Positions 8,933-21,207 of a stretch of 64,000 bases of DNA are shown here, piece by piece. The stretch is from Mycolicibacterium fallax. Lineage in GTDB: Bacteria; Actinomycetota; Actinomycetes; Mycobacteriales; Mycobacteriaceae. Location: positions 1,674,001-1,738,000 of the forward strand of contig NZ_AP022603.1 in the NCBI RefSeq assembly GCF_010726955.1, read 5' to 3'. The notes under the pieces are model-generated. The model ran no database searches. It was not told the DNA's origin and saw only the letters and a program-made list of their open reading frames with translations. Both the position numbers and the translations under genes were made by a program. Positions within the stretch are counted from its first letter, which is position 1; each line of letters opens with the position of its first letter.

Positions 8933-9634
8933 TCAGGCCAGCATCGCGTCGACGGCGCTGCGCGGGATGGCGACCGAAAAGTTGCCGGCCGCCTCGGGCA
9001 GCAGCGCCCCGCGATCGAAGAAGAAGATCAGCGTGTCGTTGGTGATGGCGAAGTTCTGGTAGATCCGTGGATCCAGGCCCGCGTCGTCGTGGACGACGAC
9101 GGCGTCACCGAACTGTTCGGCGATGCTCGCCCGCACCAGCGGCAGGATCACCGGGAACGGGTCGGTGTCCTCCCGGAACAGGGTGTCGATGGTGATCGCC
9201 TTGCGGTAGCCCTGGTCCCAGTTGAACGCCTTGTAGAACGTCGTGGGATGCGCCCCGCCGACCCATTCGTAGCTCTCCAGCACCACCGTCTGGGTGCCCC
9301 GCGGCGGCACCGCCGAGTTGTACTCGGTTGCCTTGGTCTCCAGCACGTACGGCGAGACCCGGGCGTCGGAGTTGCGGGCCAGGTTCAGGAACCCGTCGCG
9401 GGTCTGCTTGACGTAGTCCAGCAGCGGGCGCTGGTTCGGGTACAACGCCGGGAAGGTGATGTCGACGGAGTAACCCGGGTCGCTGATCTTGACCTCACAG
9501 GTGTTGCCGACCTGCACGCCGTCGATGTCGCTGCACTTCGGCGGGGCCGCCGAGGCGGTACCCAGACCGGCGGTGGCGGCCAGGGCGGCGGCCGCCAGCG
9601 TCGAGGAAACGGCGGCCGGAATCGAGGTGCGCAT
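8933..9634 (-). CDS. Secreted DUF3298-domain protein (TB22.2/Rv3036c-like)
   Basis: A 233-residue secreted protein. A classical signal peptide occupies residues 1-29, with AXA cleavage at ASA, followed by a mature part with a Cys pair (KCSDIDGVQVGNTC) likely to form a disulfide. The C-terminal two thirds match the DUF3298/RsiV-like fold: YEWVGGAHPTTFYKAFNWD, then FAITNDTLIFFFDRGALLPEAAGNFSVAIPRS. The M. tuberculosis homologue is a culture-filtrate protein with esterase activity reported for relatives; no catalytic triad can be asserted from this sequence alone. It is divergent from the symporter gene and transcribed alone. Confidence 0.85.
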   Translation of the reverse strand: MRTSIPAAVSSTLAAAALAATAGLGTASAAPPKCSDIDGVQVGNTCEVKISDPGYSVDITFPALYPNQRPLLDYVKQTRDGFLNLARNSDARVSPYVLETKATEYNSAVPPRGTQTVVLESYEWVGGAHPTTFYKAFNWDQGYRKAITIDTLFREDTDPFPVILPLVRASIAEQFGDAVVVHDDAGLDPRIYQNFAITNDTLIFFFDRGALLPEAAGNFSVAIPRSAVDAMLA

Positions 9635-9823
9635 TGGTCAGACAATACCGATGACGGCCCGCCGGGGCGAAAACTTGCAGTTCAGGGCGACGCAGCGGGC
9701 AAGCCCGGCAATCCCGGCGCGGGCCAACCGGCATCCGGTCGCCGGTTCGACACACATCGCCAACGGCACCCTGCGAGGATCAATCGGCACATCCCTATGC
9801 CACACAGCTGGAGGCCGGCACCG

Positions 9824-11377
9824 GTGACCGAATTTCTCAACACCCTCAACGGATACATCTGGAGCAACGCGCTGATCTTCCTGTGTCTGGGCGCCGGGGT
9901 GTACTTCTCCATCCGGTCGCGGTTCGTGCAGGTGCGTCAGGTCCCGGAGATGCTGCGGCTGATGCTCAAGGGCGAGAAGTCGCCGTCGGGGGTGTCGTCG
10001 TTCCAGGCCCTGACCATGTCGCTGGCCGGGCGGGTCGGCACCGGCAACATCGCCGGGGTGGCCACCGCCATCGCGTTCGGCGGCCCGGGCGCGATGTTCT
10101 GGATGTGGGCGGTGGCGTTCCTCGGGGCCTCCACGTCGTTCGTGGAGTGCACCCTCGGCCAGATCTACAAGGTCCGGGACCGCCTCACCTACGAGTACCG
10201 CGGCGGCCCGGCCTACTACCTGAGCCGGGGCCTGGGCCACACCCGCGTCGCGCCGCTGTTCAAGGTGTACGGCGCCGTGTTCGCGTTGGTGACCGTGCTG
10301 GCCTGCGGGCTGCTTTTGCCCAGCGTGCAGTCGAACTCGATGGCCGTGGCGATGGAGAACGCCTGGGGCATGTCGACCTGGTGGGTCGGGGTGGGCACGG
10401 TGATCCTGCTGGCCTTCATCATCATCGGCGGCGTCAAGCGCATCGCCACCTTCGCCTCGATCGTGGTGCCGTTCATGGCGGTGCTCTACATCGTGCTGGC
10501 CCTGATCATCGTGATGGCCAACGCCTCGGCGCTGCCCGGAGTGGTCAAGATGGTGTTCGCCAGCGCCTTCGGCGCCGACGCCGCGTTCGGCGCGATCGTC
10601 GGCTCGGCGATCATGTGGGGCGTCAAGCGCGGCATCTACTCCAACGAGGCGGGCCAGGGCACCGGACCGCACGCCGCCGCGGCCGCCGAGGTGTCCCACC
10701 CGGCCAAGCAGGGCCTGGTGCAGGCCTTCGCGGTGTACGTCGACACCCTGTTCATCTGCTCGGCGACCGGGTTCCTGATCCTGTCCACCGGCGCCTACCG
10801 CGTCTTCGAGGGTGAGAGCGCGACGGGGGCGGTGATCGCCTCGGGCGGGGCGTTGCCGTCCAGCGTGGTGGAGGTCGGCCCGGCCTACGCGCAGATCGGG
10901 TTCGACACCCTGTGGTCCGGCGCGGGCGCCAGCTTCATCGCCGTTTCACTGGCGTTCTTCTGCGTGACCACGATCATCGCCTACTACTACATGGCCGAGA
11001 CCAACCTGCGGTTCCTGATCGGCCGGTTCGCGACCGTCAGCGTCCCGCTGATCCGCGGCACCGTCGGGTCGAACCTGACCATGGTGCTGCAGGCACTGAT
11101 CCTGGTGTCGGTGATGAGCGGGGCGGTCTCCACCGCCGCCGAAGCGTGGACCCTCGGCGATGTCGGCGTCGGGCTGATGGCCTGGCTGAACATCGTCGGC
11201 ATCATGATCCTGCAGCAGCCCGCGTTCAAGGCGCTGCGCGACTTCGAACGGCAGAAGAAGGCCGGCCTGGATCCGATGTTCGACCCGATCGCGCTGGGCA
11301 TCCGAAACGCGAAATTCTGGGAGAACTACGACCCGAAGACCGGCAAGGACAAGGTGCCGGCAACCGCCCTCAGCTGA
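9824..11377 (+). CDS. Alanine or glycine:cation symporter (AGCS family)
   Basis: A 517-residue integral membrane protein of the AGCS family, which imports alanine or glycine with Na+ or H+. Seen: about eleven hydrophobic segments, the family signature GRVGTGNIAGVATAIAFGGPG, YRGGPAYYLSRGLG, and SNEAGQGTGPHAAAAA in the middle. The preferred start is the GTG at 9824 with GGAGG nine bases upstream (9810-9814); an ATG at 9797 is also in frame. I know of no M. tuberculosis counterpart at this position, so this is probably a lineage-specific insertion into the MGLP block. Its 3' end overlaps the convergent methyltransferase gene by 8 bp. Confidence 0.93.
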   Translation: MTEFLNTLNGYIWSNALIFLCLGAGVYFSIRSRFVQVRQVPEMLRLMLKGEKSPSGVSSFQALTMSLAGRVGTGNIAGVATAIAFGGPGAMFWMWAVAFLGASTSFVECTLGQIYKVRDRLTYEYRGGPAYYLSRGLGHTRVAPLFKVYGAVFALVTVLACGLLLPSVQSNSMAVAMENAWGMSTWWVGVGTVILLAFIIIGGVKRIATFASIVVPFMAVLYIVLALIIVMANASALPGVVKMVFASAFGADAAFGAIVGSAIMWGVKRGIYSNEAGQGTGPHAAAAAEVSHPAKQGLVQAFAVYVDTLFICSATGFLILSTGAYRVFEGESATGAVIASGGALPSSVVEVGPAYAQIGFDTLWSGAGASFIAVSLAFFCVTTIIAYYYMAETNLRFLIGRFATVSVPLIRGTVGSNLTMVLQALILVSVMSGAVSTAAEAWTLGDVGVGLMAWLNIVGIMILQQPAFKALRDFERQKKAGLDPMFDPIALGIRNAKFWENYDPKTGKDKVPATALS

Positions 11378-12539
11378 CCGGCGGTGTGGCCAGGCAGATG
11401 AAGGCCGTCGCCCGCGCCGCGGCACCCGCACCGATCCGGGTGAGCACCACCGTCAGCGCCCGGGCGCCCCGCGGCTTGAGCCGACGGCGCAGCGCGTCGG
11501 GGTCGATGTCCAGACCGCGCACCAGGATCTCCAGCGGACCGCAGTCTCGCGCAGCCAGGGCCGCCTTCAGCCGCCGTTCGCTGTACGGCAACTCGTCGAG
11601 CACCTCGAAGCCGCGCACCCCGGCGGGCAGCGCGTCACCGGACAGGTAGGCGATCTGCGGGTCCAGCTGCCACAGACCGTGTCGCGCGGCGTACTGGCGG
11701 ACCAGCCCGGCCCGCACCACCGCGCCGTCGGGGTCGACGATCCAGCGCCCCGCCGGGGCAACCGGACAATCGTCGGGCTCGGCGTCGGTGAGGGTCTCGG
11801 CGCGGTCCAGTACCGACGCCCGCCGGCGCACCCCCGGCTCGGCCAGCCCCGGCGACCACAGGCACGCCTCACGCACCGAGCCCGACCAGGACGTCACCTC
11901 GATCTCCCCGGCGAACCCCAGCTCGGCCAGCCCGGCAAAGTCGATGCCGGGCGCACATTTCACCGCCAGATCGCGGCCGGCGTACACCTCGAGCACGCCG
12001 TCCAGCGGCGGCAGGTAGGCCGCCGGGTCGAAGCGGCGCCGGCCGCCGCTGCGCCGCGCCGGATCGATGACGACGACGGTGTCACCGGTGATCGGATGCA
12101 GCGCGTCGGCGCGGCACCACAGCGCGGCCGCCCCGAGGTTGTGCCGGGCCATCGCCAGCCGCACCTCGTCGAGATCGCTGCCGATCAGTCCCGACGCCAC
12201 CGGGGCCAACGCGGCGACCTCGGTGCCGATCGAGCAGGTGGCGTCGTGGACCGCGCGCCCGGCCAGCCGGGCCGCCCGATGCGCGGCCACCGGTGCGGCG
12301 GTGGCCTGCTGCAACGCCTCGTCGGTGAACAACCAGTCGCCGGTTCCGGGCAGCTTCGCCACGGCCCGGCGGCGCAGCAGGGTGGTTTCCACCAGGACCC
12401 CGGTCCGCTCGCCGTACCGGGCGCGCAGCGCACCGATTTCGGCGACCCGGTCGGTCAGCGGCGCCTCGGCCACCTCGGCCAGCGCCGCGACCCCGGCCTC
12501 CGATGTCAGATAGCCGACGTCGGAGACCGTGAAGTTCAG
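11370..12539 (-). CDS. THUMP-like SAM methyltransferase (Rv3037c-like)
   Basis: A protein of about 389 residues related to Rv3037c, a methyltransferase-like protein assigned to the MGLP locus. Seen: a helical N-terminus (FTVSDVGYLTSEAGVAALAEV), a SAM-fold region HDATCSIGTEVAAL with GSDLDEVRLAMARHN, the DPAR element VVVIDPARRSGGRRRFDP, and a THUMP-like C-terminus (YSERRLKAAL, LEILVRGLDIDPDALRRRLKP). Start problem: no in-frame ATG, GTG or TTG lies between the upstream repeat and the conserved domain. A CTG at 12539-12537 overlaps the upstream stop as CTGA, mimicking the ATGA overlaps common here, with GGAG about 10 bases before it. The open frame continues upstream through the 63-bp repeats. 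Confidence 0.8.
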   Translation of the reverse strand: MNFTVSDVGYLTSEAGVAALAEVAEAPLTDRVAEIGALRARYGERTGVLVETTLLRRRAVAKLPGTGDWLFTDEALQQATAAPVAAHRAARLAGRAVHDATCSIGTEVAALAPVASGLIGSDLDEVRLAMARHNLGAAALWCRADALHPITGDTVVVIDPARRSGGRRRFDPAAYLPPLDGVLEVYAGRDLAVKCAPGIDFAGLAELGFAGEIEVTSWSGSVREACLWSPGLAEPGVRRRASVLDRAETLTDAEPDDCPVAPAGRWIVDPDGAVVRAGLVRQYAARHGLWQLDPQIAYLSGDALPAGVRGFEVLDELPYSERRLKAALAARDCGPLEILVRGLDIDPDALRRRLKPRGARALTVVLTRIGAGAAARATAFICLATPPVS

Positions 12540-13717
12540 GACGGCGTCGCTCCGTCGGCCGGCTTCGTGCCGGTCACGGCGCTGTCCCCGGCCACGGGGG
12601 TGGCCGGCTTCGGCCCGTCCTGCGGTTTGGTGCCGGTCACGGCGCTGTCCCCGGCCACGGGGGTGGCCGGGGTCGGCCCGTCCTGCGGTTTGGTGCCGGT
12701 CACGGCGCTGTCCCCGGCCACGGGGGTGGCCGGGGTCGGCCCGTCCTGCGGTTTGGTGCCGGTCACCATTACGTTGTAGAACCAGCCCTTGGGCACCACC
12801 CGGCGCCACACGTTGGCGTCGACCCAGCTCAGCGTGGTCCAGCTGCCGAAGGCGAATTTCGCCCAGCCCCAGCCCAGCTTGCCGGGCGGCACGGTCGATT
12901 CGAAGGTCCGCACCGGCCAGCCCAGCATGGCGGCGGTGAACTCCTCGCTGGCGGTCGCGACCTGCACCGCACCCGCGTTGCGGGCCATCTGCTCCAGCTC
13001 GGCGGGGTCGAAGGTGTGCAGGTCGACGATCCATTCCAGCGCCGCGGCGCGGGAGTTCTCGTCAAGCTCGGCCTGCGAACGTCGCCAGCTGGCCAGGCCC
13101 GGCAACTTCATCGCCGCCACCGTCGATTTCCAGGTCAGGTCCGCGAGCCGGCGGGCATAGGCGTTGCCGACCGTGGTGGGCTCACCGGCGAAGATGAACC
13201 GGCCACCCGGCTTGAGCACCCGAACCACCTCGCGCAGCGACAGCTCGACGTCGGGAATGTGGTGCAGCACCGCGTGCCCGACGACCAGGTCGAAGGTGTT
13301 GTCCTCATACGGGATGCCCTCGGCGTCGGCGACCCGGCCGTCGATGTCCAGGCCCAGGCCCTGCCCGTTGCGGGTCGCCACCTTCACCATGCCCGGCGAC
13401 AGATCGGTGACCGACCCGCGGCGGGCCACCCCGGCCTGGATCAGGTTCAGCAGGAAAAAGCCGGTGCCGCAGCCCAGCTCCAGGGCCCGGTCATAGGGCA
13501 GCTCGCGCTGCACCTCGTCGGGGACGATGGCGTCGAAGCGGCCACGCGCGTAGTCGATGCAACGCTGGTCATAGGAGATCGACCACTTGTCGTCGTAGCT
13601 CTCGGCCTCCCAGTCGTGATAGAGGACCTGGGCGAGCTTGGTGTCGTGCCTGGCCGCCTCGACCTGTTCCGCGGTGGCGTGCGGGTTGGGGGCGGGCGAC
13701 TCGTGCGTGCTGGTCAT
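12536..13717 (-). CDS. Class I methyltransferase with repeat-encoded tail (Rv3038c-like)
   Basis: A 393-residue methyltransferase. The start is the ATG at 13717 (MTSTHESPAPNP); a further ATG at 13744 gives a nine-residue extension. SAM motif I is LELGCGTGFFLLNL, followed by VTDLSPGMVKVATRN, and motif IV is in LVVGHAVLHHIPD. The core resembles Rv3038c, whose substrate is not known. Residues after about 325 are unusual: three 21-residue repeats (VTGTKPQDGPTPATPVAGDS plus one Ala) and a partial fourth, encoded by 63-bp DNA repeats and rich in Pro, Thr and Gly. The tail is not part of the methyltransferase fold and is probably disordered. Confidence 0.88.
   Translation of the reverse strand: MTSTHESPAPNPHATAEQVEAARHDTKLAQVLYHDWEAESYDDKWSISYDQRCIDYARGRFDAIVPDEVQRELPYDRALELGCGTGFFLLNLIQAGVARRGSVTDLSPGMVKVATRNGQGLGLDIDGRVADAEGIPYEDNTFDLVVGHAVLHHIPDVELSLREVVRVLKPGGRFIFAGEPTTVGNAYARRLADLTWKSTVAAMKLPGLASWRRSQAELDENSRAAALEWIVDLHTFDPAELEQMARNAGAVQVATASEEFTAAMLGWPVRTFESTVPPGKLGWGWAKFAFGSWTTLSWVDANVWRRVVPKGWFYNVMVTGTKPQDGPTPATPVAGDSAVTGTKPQDGPTPATPVAGDSAVTGTKPQDGPKPATPVAGDSAVTGTKPADGATPS
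12570..12769. repeat. 63-bp in-frame tandem repeat (VNTR-like)
   Basis: Units begin at 12570, 12633 and 12696 with a partial fourth at 12759, each opening CCGGTCACGGCGCTGTCCCC except the last. Units differ by only a few bases. The period of 63 bp encodes 21 residues of the methyltransferase tail on the minus strand, and the same DNA stays open in the frame of the downstream methyltransferase gene. Confidence 0.92.
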
Positions 13718-13779
13718 GGGGAAACCTAAATGTCGATCAGCCATCCGCGGATGGCCAGGGTATGGGGATTGAGCCCAGC

Positions 13780-14535
13780 CTAAACGACGACCGGGCTCGA
13801 ACTGGAATCCTGTCCGGCCAGCAACGCGGCATAGCGGCGACTGGCCTCCGCCGGGTCGCAGCGGCCGTCGATGATCGCCTTGGCCGCCGCAACCGCCGCC
13901 GCGGGGACGTCCAGGAACCGCTGCGCCCGGGCCAGTGCCGCGTCGTACACCCCGTCGGGGGCGACGAGCTCATCGACCAGTCCCAGCTCGAGGGCCTCCT
14001 CCGCGCCGACGAATCGTCCGCTGAACACCAGGTCCTTGGCCTGACCCCGGCCGACAACCTCGGTCAGCGCGGCCAGCGCCGGGGCGTCGGGGATCAGCCC
14101 GGCCAGGACCTCGGTGGCCCCGACCTTGATGTTGTCGCCGGCCACCCGCCAGTCCGCGGCCAGCGCCAGCGTCAGGCCCGCGCCCAGCGCGTAACCGGTC
14201 ACCGCTGCGACGGTCGGCTTGCCGATCGCGGCGACGGCCGCGATGGCCTGGGCCCGAACCTCTGCCCCGACCTCCGCGCCTGCGGCGTCCAGGGTCCGCA
14301 GCTCGGGCATGTCGTCGCCGGCGCAGAACATTTCATGTCCGCCGAACAGGATCACCACGGTGATGTCATCGCGCCGGTCCACCTCCTGCGCGGCGTCGGT
14401 GAGCTCGCGGCACAGCTGGCGGGTCAACGCATTGGTCGGTGGCCGGGACAGCAGCAACACCCCGACGCCCGGGGTACCCGGATCGGTGTGAACGCTGACG
14501 AACTCGCGGGGATGGTGCGGGCGGGCGTGGGTCAC
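13780..14535 (-). CDS. echA17: Enoyl-CoA hydratase/isomerase family protein
   Basis: A 251-residue crotonase-fold protein at the echA17 position. Seen: [15 protein letters not shown] at the N-terminus, the oxyanion-hole segment [16 protein letters not shown], and [20 protein letters not shown]. The position that carries the first catalytic Glu in classical hydratases (the GGGCELA motif) is Thr here (AGLTLAL), while the second Glu is kept in [12 protein letters not shown]. Hydratase activity is therefore not certain; isomerase or another crotonase reaction is possible. It follows the Nudix gene with an ATGA overlap at 14532-14535, so the two are co-translated. Confidence 0.88.
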   Translation of the reverse strand: MTHARPHHPREFVSVHTDPGTPGVGVLLLSRPPTNALTRQLCRELTDAAQEVDRRDDITVVILFGGHEMFCAGDDMPELRTLDAAGAEVGAEVRAQAIAAVAAIGKPTVAAVTGYALGAGLTLALAADWRVAGDNIKVGATEVLAGLIPDAPALAALTEVVGRGQAKDLVFSGRFVGAEEALELGLVDELVAPDGVYDAALARAQRFLDVPAAAVAAAKAIIDGRCDPAEASRRYAALLAGQDSSSSPVVV

Positions 14536-15335
14536 GGAGCCCGCCCGGCGCGCGCGGCGTTGTAGCGGTCGCTGTCGAAGAACTCGATCTCCCAGTTGCC
14601 GTTGCGCTGGGTCAGATGCGGCTGCACCGCGGTGATCCGGCGCTGCACCGCCAGCACCTCGGCAACGGTGCGCCCGGCCAACGAATCCAGCTGTGTCCAG
14701 GTCGGCGGCAGCAGGAAGCTGCGGCTGGCGGCGAAGTCCGCCAGGGCCGCCTCCGGGGTGGCCCAGTCAGCGCGATCGGATTCGGTGTTCTCCCCGTCGG
14801 CGCGCTGGCCGGCCGGCAATGCGCCGACGAAGAAGTAGGTGTCGTAGCGACGGGTGCGCTCCTCCTTCGGGGTCACCCAGTTCGCCCACGGCCGCAGCAG
14901 GTCGGCGCGCAGGGTCAGTCGCTCGTCGCGCAGGAAGTCGCCGAAGGACAGGCTGCCCGCCGCCAGCGCCGCGCGCTGGTCGGCGTACACCCCGGCGTCG
15001 TCGACCAGCAGATCGGCATCGTCGGCCGGCCCGGCGAACAGCACCCCGGACTCCTCGAAGGTCTCCCGGGCGGCGGCGCACACCAGGGCGCGCGCCAGCT
15101 CATCGTCGATGCCGAACCGTTCGGCCCACCAGGTCGGCTCGGGGCCGTGCCAGGCGATGCCGGGGCGGCCGTCCCGCTCGTCGACCCCGCCGCCGGGGAA
15201 CACGATCACCCCGCCGGCGAACTCCATCGCCCGGTGCCGGCGCATCAGGAACACGTTGATGCCGGCCGGGGTGTCGCGGACCAGCATCACCGTCGCGGCC
15301 GGCCGGACCGGCAACGGCTCGGGGGCCGTCGTCAT
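14532..15335 (-). CDS. Nudix hydrolase (Rv3040c-like)
   Basis: A 267-residue Nudix-domain protein. The N-terminal half has [34 protein letters not shown], and a Nudix box whose centre is [12 protein letters not shown] (RE-x2-EE-x-G). The length and the C-terminal helical part ([22 protein letters not shown]) match the actinobacterial NUDT7/19-like coenzyme A pyrophosphatase-type proteins. Its place between echA17 and an ABC ATPase gene would fit CoA-ester or nucleotide-sugar clean-up; the substrate is inferred only by family. Start ATG at 15335-15333. Confidence 0.88.
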   Translation of the reverse strand: MTTAPEPLPVRPAATVMLVRDTPAGINVFLMRRHRAMEFAGGVIVFPGGGVDERDGRPGIAWHGPEPTWWAERFGIDDELARALVCAAARETFEESGVLFAGPADDADLLVDDAGVYADQRAALAAGSLSFGDFLRDERLTLRADLLRPWANWVTPKEERTRRYDTYFFVGALPAGQRADGENTESDRADWATPEAALADFAASRSFLLPPTWTQLDSLAGRTVAEVLAVQRRITAVQPHLTQRNGNWEIEFFDSDRYNAARAGRAP

Positions 15336-15366
15336 CGGCCCCGCCCCGTCATCGATTCGTTGGTCA

Positions 15367-16221
15367 CTATTGCCTCCTGTGTGCGGCCCGGGTACGAACC
15401 CGGCGCGCGAAGTAACGGCCGTCGATGACGTCGAGGCCGATGGACTGGCCGAACGCCGTGGTCAGGTTCTCCGCGGTGAGCACGTCGCCGAGCAGCCCCG
15501 CGGCCACCGGCTTGCCCTCGGCCAGCAGCAGGCCGTGGGTGAATCCCGGCGGGATCTCCTCGACGTGATGGGTGACCAGCACCATCGCCGGCGCGTCCGG
15601 GTCCGCGGCCAGATCCGAGAGCCGGGCCACCAGCTCCTCGCGGCCACCGAGGTCCAGGCCCGCGGCGGGCTCATCGAGCAGCAGCAGCTCCGGGTCGGCC
15701 ATCAGCGCGCGGGCGATCAACACCCGCTTGCGCTCCCCCTCCGACAGGGTGCCGAAACGACGGTCCGCCAGGTGCTCGGCGCCGACGCTTTCCAGCATGT
15801 CGATCGCCCGGGCGTAGTCGACCTCGTCGTAGGTCTCCCGCCACCGGCCGAGCACCGCGTACCCGGCCGAAACGACGAGATCCCGGACCACCTCATCGTC
15901 GGGTACCCGCTGAGCCAGTGCGGCGCTGGACAGTCCGACCCGGTAGCGCAGCTCGGCGGCGTCGGTGCGGCCCAGCCGCTCCCCCAGCACGTAGGCGACC
16001 CCGGTCGACGGGTGCTCCATGGCCGCCGCGATACGCAGCAGCGACGTCTTGCCCGCACCGTTGGGCCCGAGCACCACCCAGCGCTCGTCGAGCTCGACCT
16101 GCCAGCTGATCGGACCGACCAGCACCTGCCCGCCGCGGCGCAGCGTGAGATTGCGGAAGTCGATCAGCAGATCGGGATCCGTGGGAGCGTCGTCGGTCGA
16201 GTCCGAGCCGGAAGCTGGCAC
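15367..16221 (-). CDS. ABC transporter ATP-binding protein (Rv3041c-like)
   Basis: A 284-residue single ABC ATPase. Walker A GPNGAGKTS, signature LSEGERKRV, Walker B LLLLDEP and the switch His in LVTHHVEEIP are all present. No permease gene is adjacent. The chosen start is the GTG at 16221-16219 (VPASGSDSTDDAPTDPDLLIDF); the open frame upstream runs into the 68-bp repeats and lacks family similarity. ModF/YbbA-like orphan ATPases of this type may act with a distant membrane partner or in non-transport roles. It shares its direction with serB2 upstream, separated by the repeat array. Confidence 0.88.
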   Translation of the reverse strand: MPASGSDSTDDAPTDPDLLIDFRNLTLRRGGQVLVGPISWQVELDERWVVLGPNGAGKTSLLRIAAAMEHPSTGVAYVLGERLGRTDAAELRYRVGLSSAALAQRVPDDEVVRDLVVSAGYAVLGRWRETYDEVDYARAIDMLESVGAEHLADRRFGTLSEGERKRVLIARALMADPELLLLDEPAAGLDLGGREELVARLSDLAADPDAPAMVLVTHHVEEIPPGFTHGLLLAEGKPVAAGLLGDVLTAENLTTAFGQSIGLDVIDGRYFARRVRTRAAHRRQ

Positions 16222-16240
16222 CAGGCCATCGTAATCAACC

Positions 16241-19431
<3,191 letters not shown>

Positions 19432-19650
19432 GAGCTCCTCCAAACACATCCATACCTGCGGGGAGAACAACCCTCCCCGGGGCGATTTCTGTCTCGATCC
19501 TAACCCCCCGCGTGGCATCTGGCGGGGCGGGTCCGACATTGCGTCGTAGATCCGCCGAGAATACTGCCGCAGAACTCCGGATGCGATCCCGGCGGGCGCC
19601 ACGATTCGCTCGGGAACCACCGTGCCCGACCCGGGTGTTAACGTCGGGCC

Positions 19651-20754
19651 GTGCAGTTGCCAGCCGTGCGACCGGGCGTCGCGATCGCCGCCGTGGCGGC
19701 CTGTTCAGCCGTCGTCCTGACCCTGGCCAACGGCTGCTCGGCGGATCACGACGCGGCCCCGGCCGCGCCCGCCACCAGCATCGCCACCAGCACCACTCAG
19801 GTCGCGGGTGCCGGCGTGCTGGGCAACCAGCGCCGGCCCGACGAGTCCTGCGCGGCCGAACCCGCCGCCGCCGACAGCGGTGCCGACTCCATCCGGGTGG
19901 ATTCCGGCACCGATCGCGGCGAGGTCGACGTGCCCGCCGACCCGCAGCGCATCGTCGCGATGTCGGTCGACCAGCTCGACGCCCTGTGCGCCCTGGGCCT
20001 GCAGTCGCGCATCGTCGGCGCGGCCACCGCCAGCCCCGGCGGCGACCAGCCGTCGTACCTGGGCACGGTGGTGCACGACCTGCCGAAACTGGGCCCCCGG
20101 GAGGATCCCGATCGCGCCGCCATCGCCGAGGAGCACCCCGACCTGATCCTCGGCTCAACCGCGCAGCCCGGGGCCTCCTACGCGGACCTGGCCGCCATCG
20201 CCCCGACGGTGTTCACCGGATCCCCGGGCGCGGACTGGCAGCAGACGCTGCGCACGGTGGGGATTGCCACCGGGCGGGCCGACGCCGCCGAGGCGTTGAT
20301 CCGGGAGTTCACCGAACAGGCCGCCCAGGCCGGGATCGCCAACGACGCCACCCACTTCCAGGCCTCGATCGTGCAGCTGACCGAGGACGGGGTGCGGGTG
20401 TTCGGGACCGACAACTTCCCGGCCACCGTGCTGGCGGCCATCGGCGTCGACCGTCCGGCCGATCAGCGATTCAGCGACACGCCCTACACCGAGATCGGGG
20501 TGGGCGGCGGCCAGTTGGCCACCGCCGACCTGTCCGCCGCCGACGGCGACATCGTCTACGTGTCGTTCTCCTCGCGCGCGGCCAAGGATCACGCGCCACA
20601 GATCCTCGACAGCGACAGCTGGCGCAAGCTGTCCGCGGCCCGGGACAACCGGGTGTTCATCGTCAACAACGAGGTGTGGCACAGCGGCGCCGGGCTGGTC
20701 GCCGCGCGGGGCATGCTCGACGACCTGCGCTGGCTCAACGCTCCGATCAACTGA
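19651..20754 (+). CDS. fecB: ABC-type iron-siderophore binding lipoprotein FecB
   Basis: A 367-residue exported substrate-binding protein of the FepB/FecB type. The GTG start at 19651 opens a signal peptide ending in the lipobox LANGC, followed by an Ala/Thr-rich linker and the two lobes of a helical-backbone binding protein: [35 protein letters not shown], and [20 protein letters not shown]. Rv3044 is implicated in heme or carboxymycobactin iron acquisition. No permease gene is adjacent, as in M. tuberculosis. The stop-codon region is duplicated as a 16-bp direct repeat. Confidence 0.93.
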   Translation: MQLPAVRPGVAIAAVAACSAVVLTLANGCSADHDAAPAAPATSIATSTTQVAGAGVLGNQRRPDESCAAEPAAADSGADSIRVDSGTDRGEVDVPADPQRIVAMSVDQLDALCALGLQSRIVGAATASPGGDQPSYLGTVVHDLPKLGPREDPDRAAIAEEHPDLILGSTAQPGASYADLAAIAPTVFTGSPGADWQQTLRTVGIATGRADAAEALIREFTEQAAQAGIANDATHFQASIVQLTEDGVRVFGTDNFPATVLAAIGVDRPADQRFSDTPYTEIGVGGGQLATADLSAADGDIVYVSFSSRAAKDHAPQILDSDSWRKLSAARDNRVFIVNNEVWHSGAGLVAARGMLDDLRWLNAPIN

Positions 20755-20774
20755 GGCACCGATCAACTGACGCA
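20743..20774. repeat. 16-bp duplication spanning the fecB stop codon
   Basis: CCGATCAACTGA occurs at 20743-20754, where its TGA is the fecB stop, and again at 20759-20770. The 16-bp unit differs at one base (GGCA against CGCA). It looks like a simple tandem duplication of the gene end. Confidence 0.8.
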
Positions 20775-20792
20775 CCGGAGGAAGGTCCCGCC

Positions 20793-21068
20793 ATGTTCCA
20801 TGTTCTGACCCTGACCTACACCCAGCCGCTCGACGTCGTCGACCAGACCCGGCCGGCCCACCTGGAGTGGCTGCAGCGCGAGATCGACGCCGGACGGCTG
20901 CTGGTGTCCGGGCGCCAGGAGTCCGGCCAGGGCGGGGTGCTGATCACCGCCGACATCGACCCTGCGGCGGTCGACGAGCTGATCGCCAACGATCCGTACC
21001 AAATCGCCGGCCTGGTCCGCTACGAGCGGCTCGGCTTCAATCGCGGGCGGTGCGCGCCGGGCCTGTAG
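20793..21068 (+). CDS. YciI-like small protein
   Basis: A 91-residue single-domain YciI-like protein. The start is the ATG at 20793, with the strong ribosome site GGAGGAAGG nine bases before. Family features: [14 protein letters not shown] at the N-terminus, [21 protein letters not shown] with the His that resembles the putative catalytic or structural His of YciI, and the late [10 protein letters not shown]. YciI-like folds resemble muconolactone isomerase; their cellular function is mostly unknown. It follows fecB by 38 bp and may be co-transcribed with it, though an iron role is only a guess. Confidence 0.8.
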   Translation: MFHVLTLTYTQPLDVVDQTRPAHLEWLQREIDAGRLLVSGRQESGQGGVLITADIDPAAVDELIANDPYQIAGLVRYERLGFNRGRCAPGL

Positions 21069-21157
21069 CCCGCGAAACGCCCCCGGCACGCCGGGACTGA
21101 ATCGCCGGGTGAACCGCGTTACACCCACATCGAGTCGGATCGATCCAAGAAAACGCT

Positions 21158-21174
21158 TTGATAGTCTATATAAT
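21158..21174 (+). promoter_or_regulatory. Possible AT-rich promoter of adhC
   Basis: A conspicuously AT-rich patch in a GC-rich gap contains TATATAAT at 21167-21174, a good -10-like element. It lies 34 bp before the adhC ATG. No convincing -35 hexamer sits at standard spacing; TTGATA at 21158-21163 is too close to be one. Confidence 0.4.
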
Positions 21175-21207
21175 TCATCCTATGTACCGAGCCCCGGGAG
21201 GCACCCG

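Noticed and set aside
9635..9823. Glycine riboswitch before the alanine/glycine symporter
   Set aside because: The gap has no recognisable tandem aptamer core or conserved purine bulges, only a ribosome site before the GTG at 9824.
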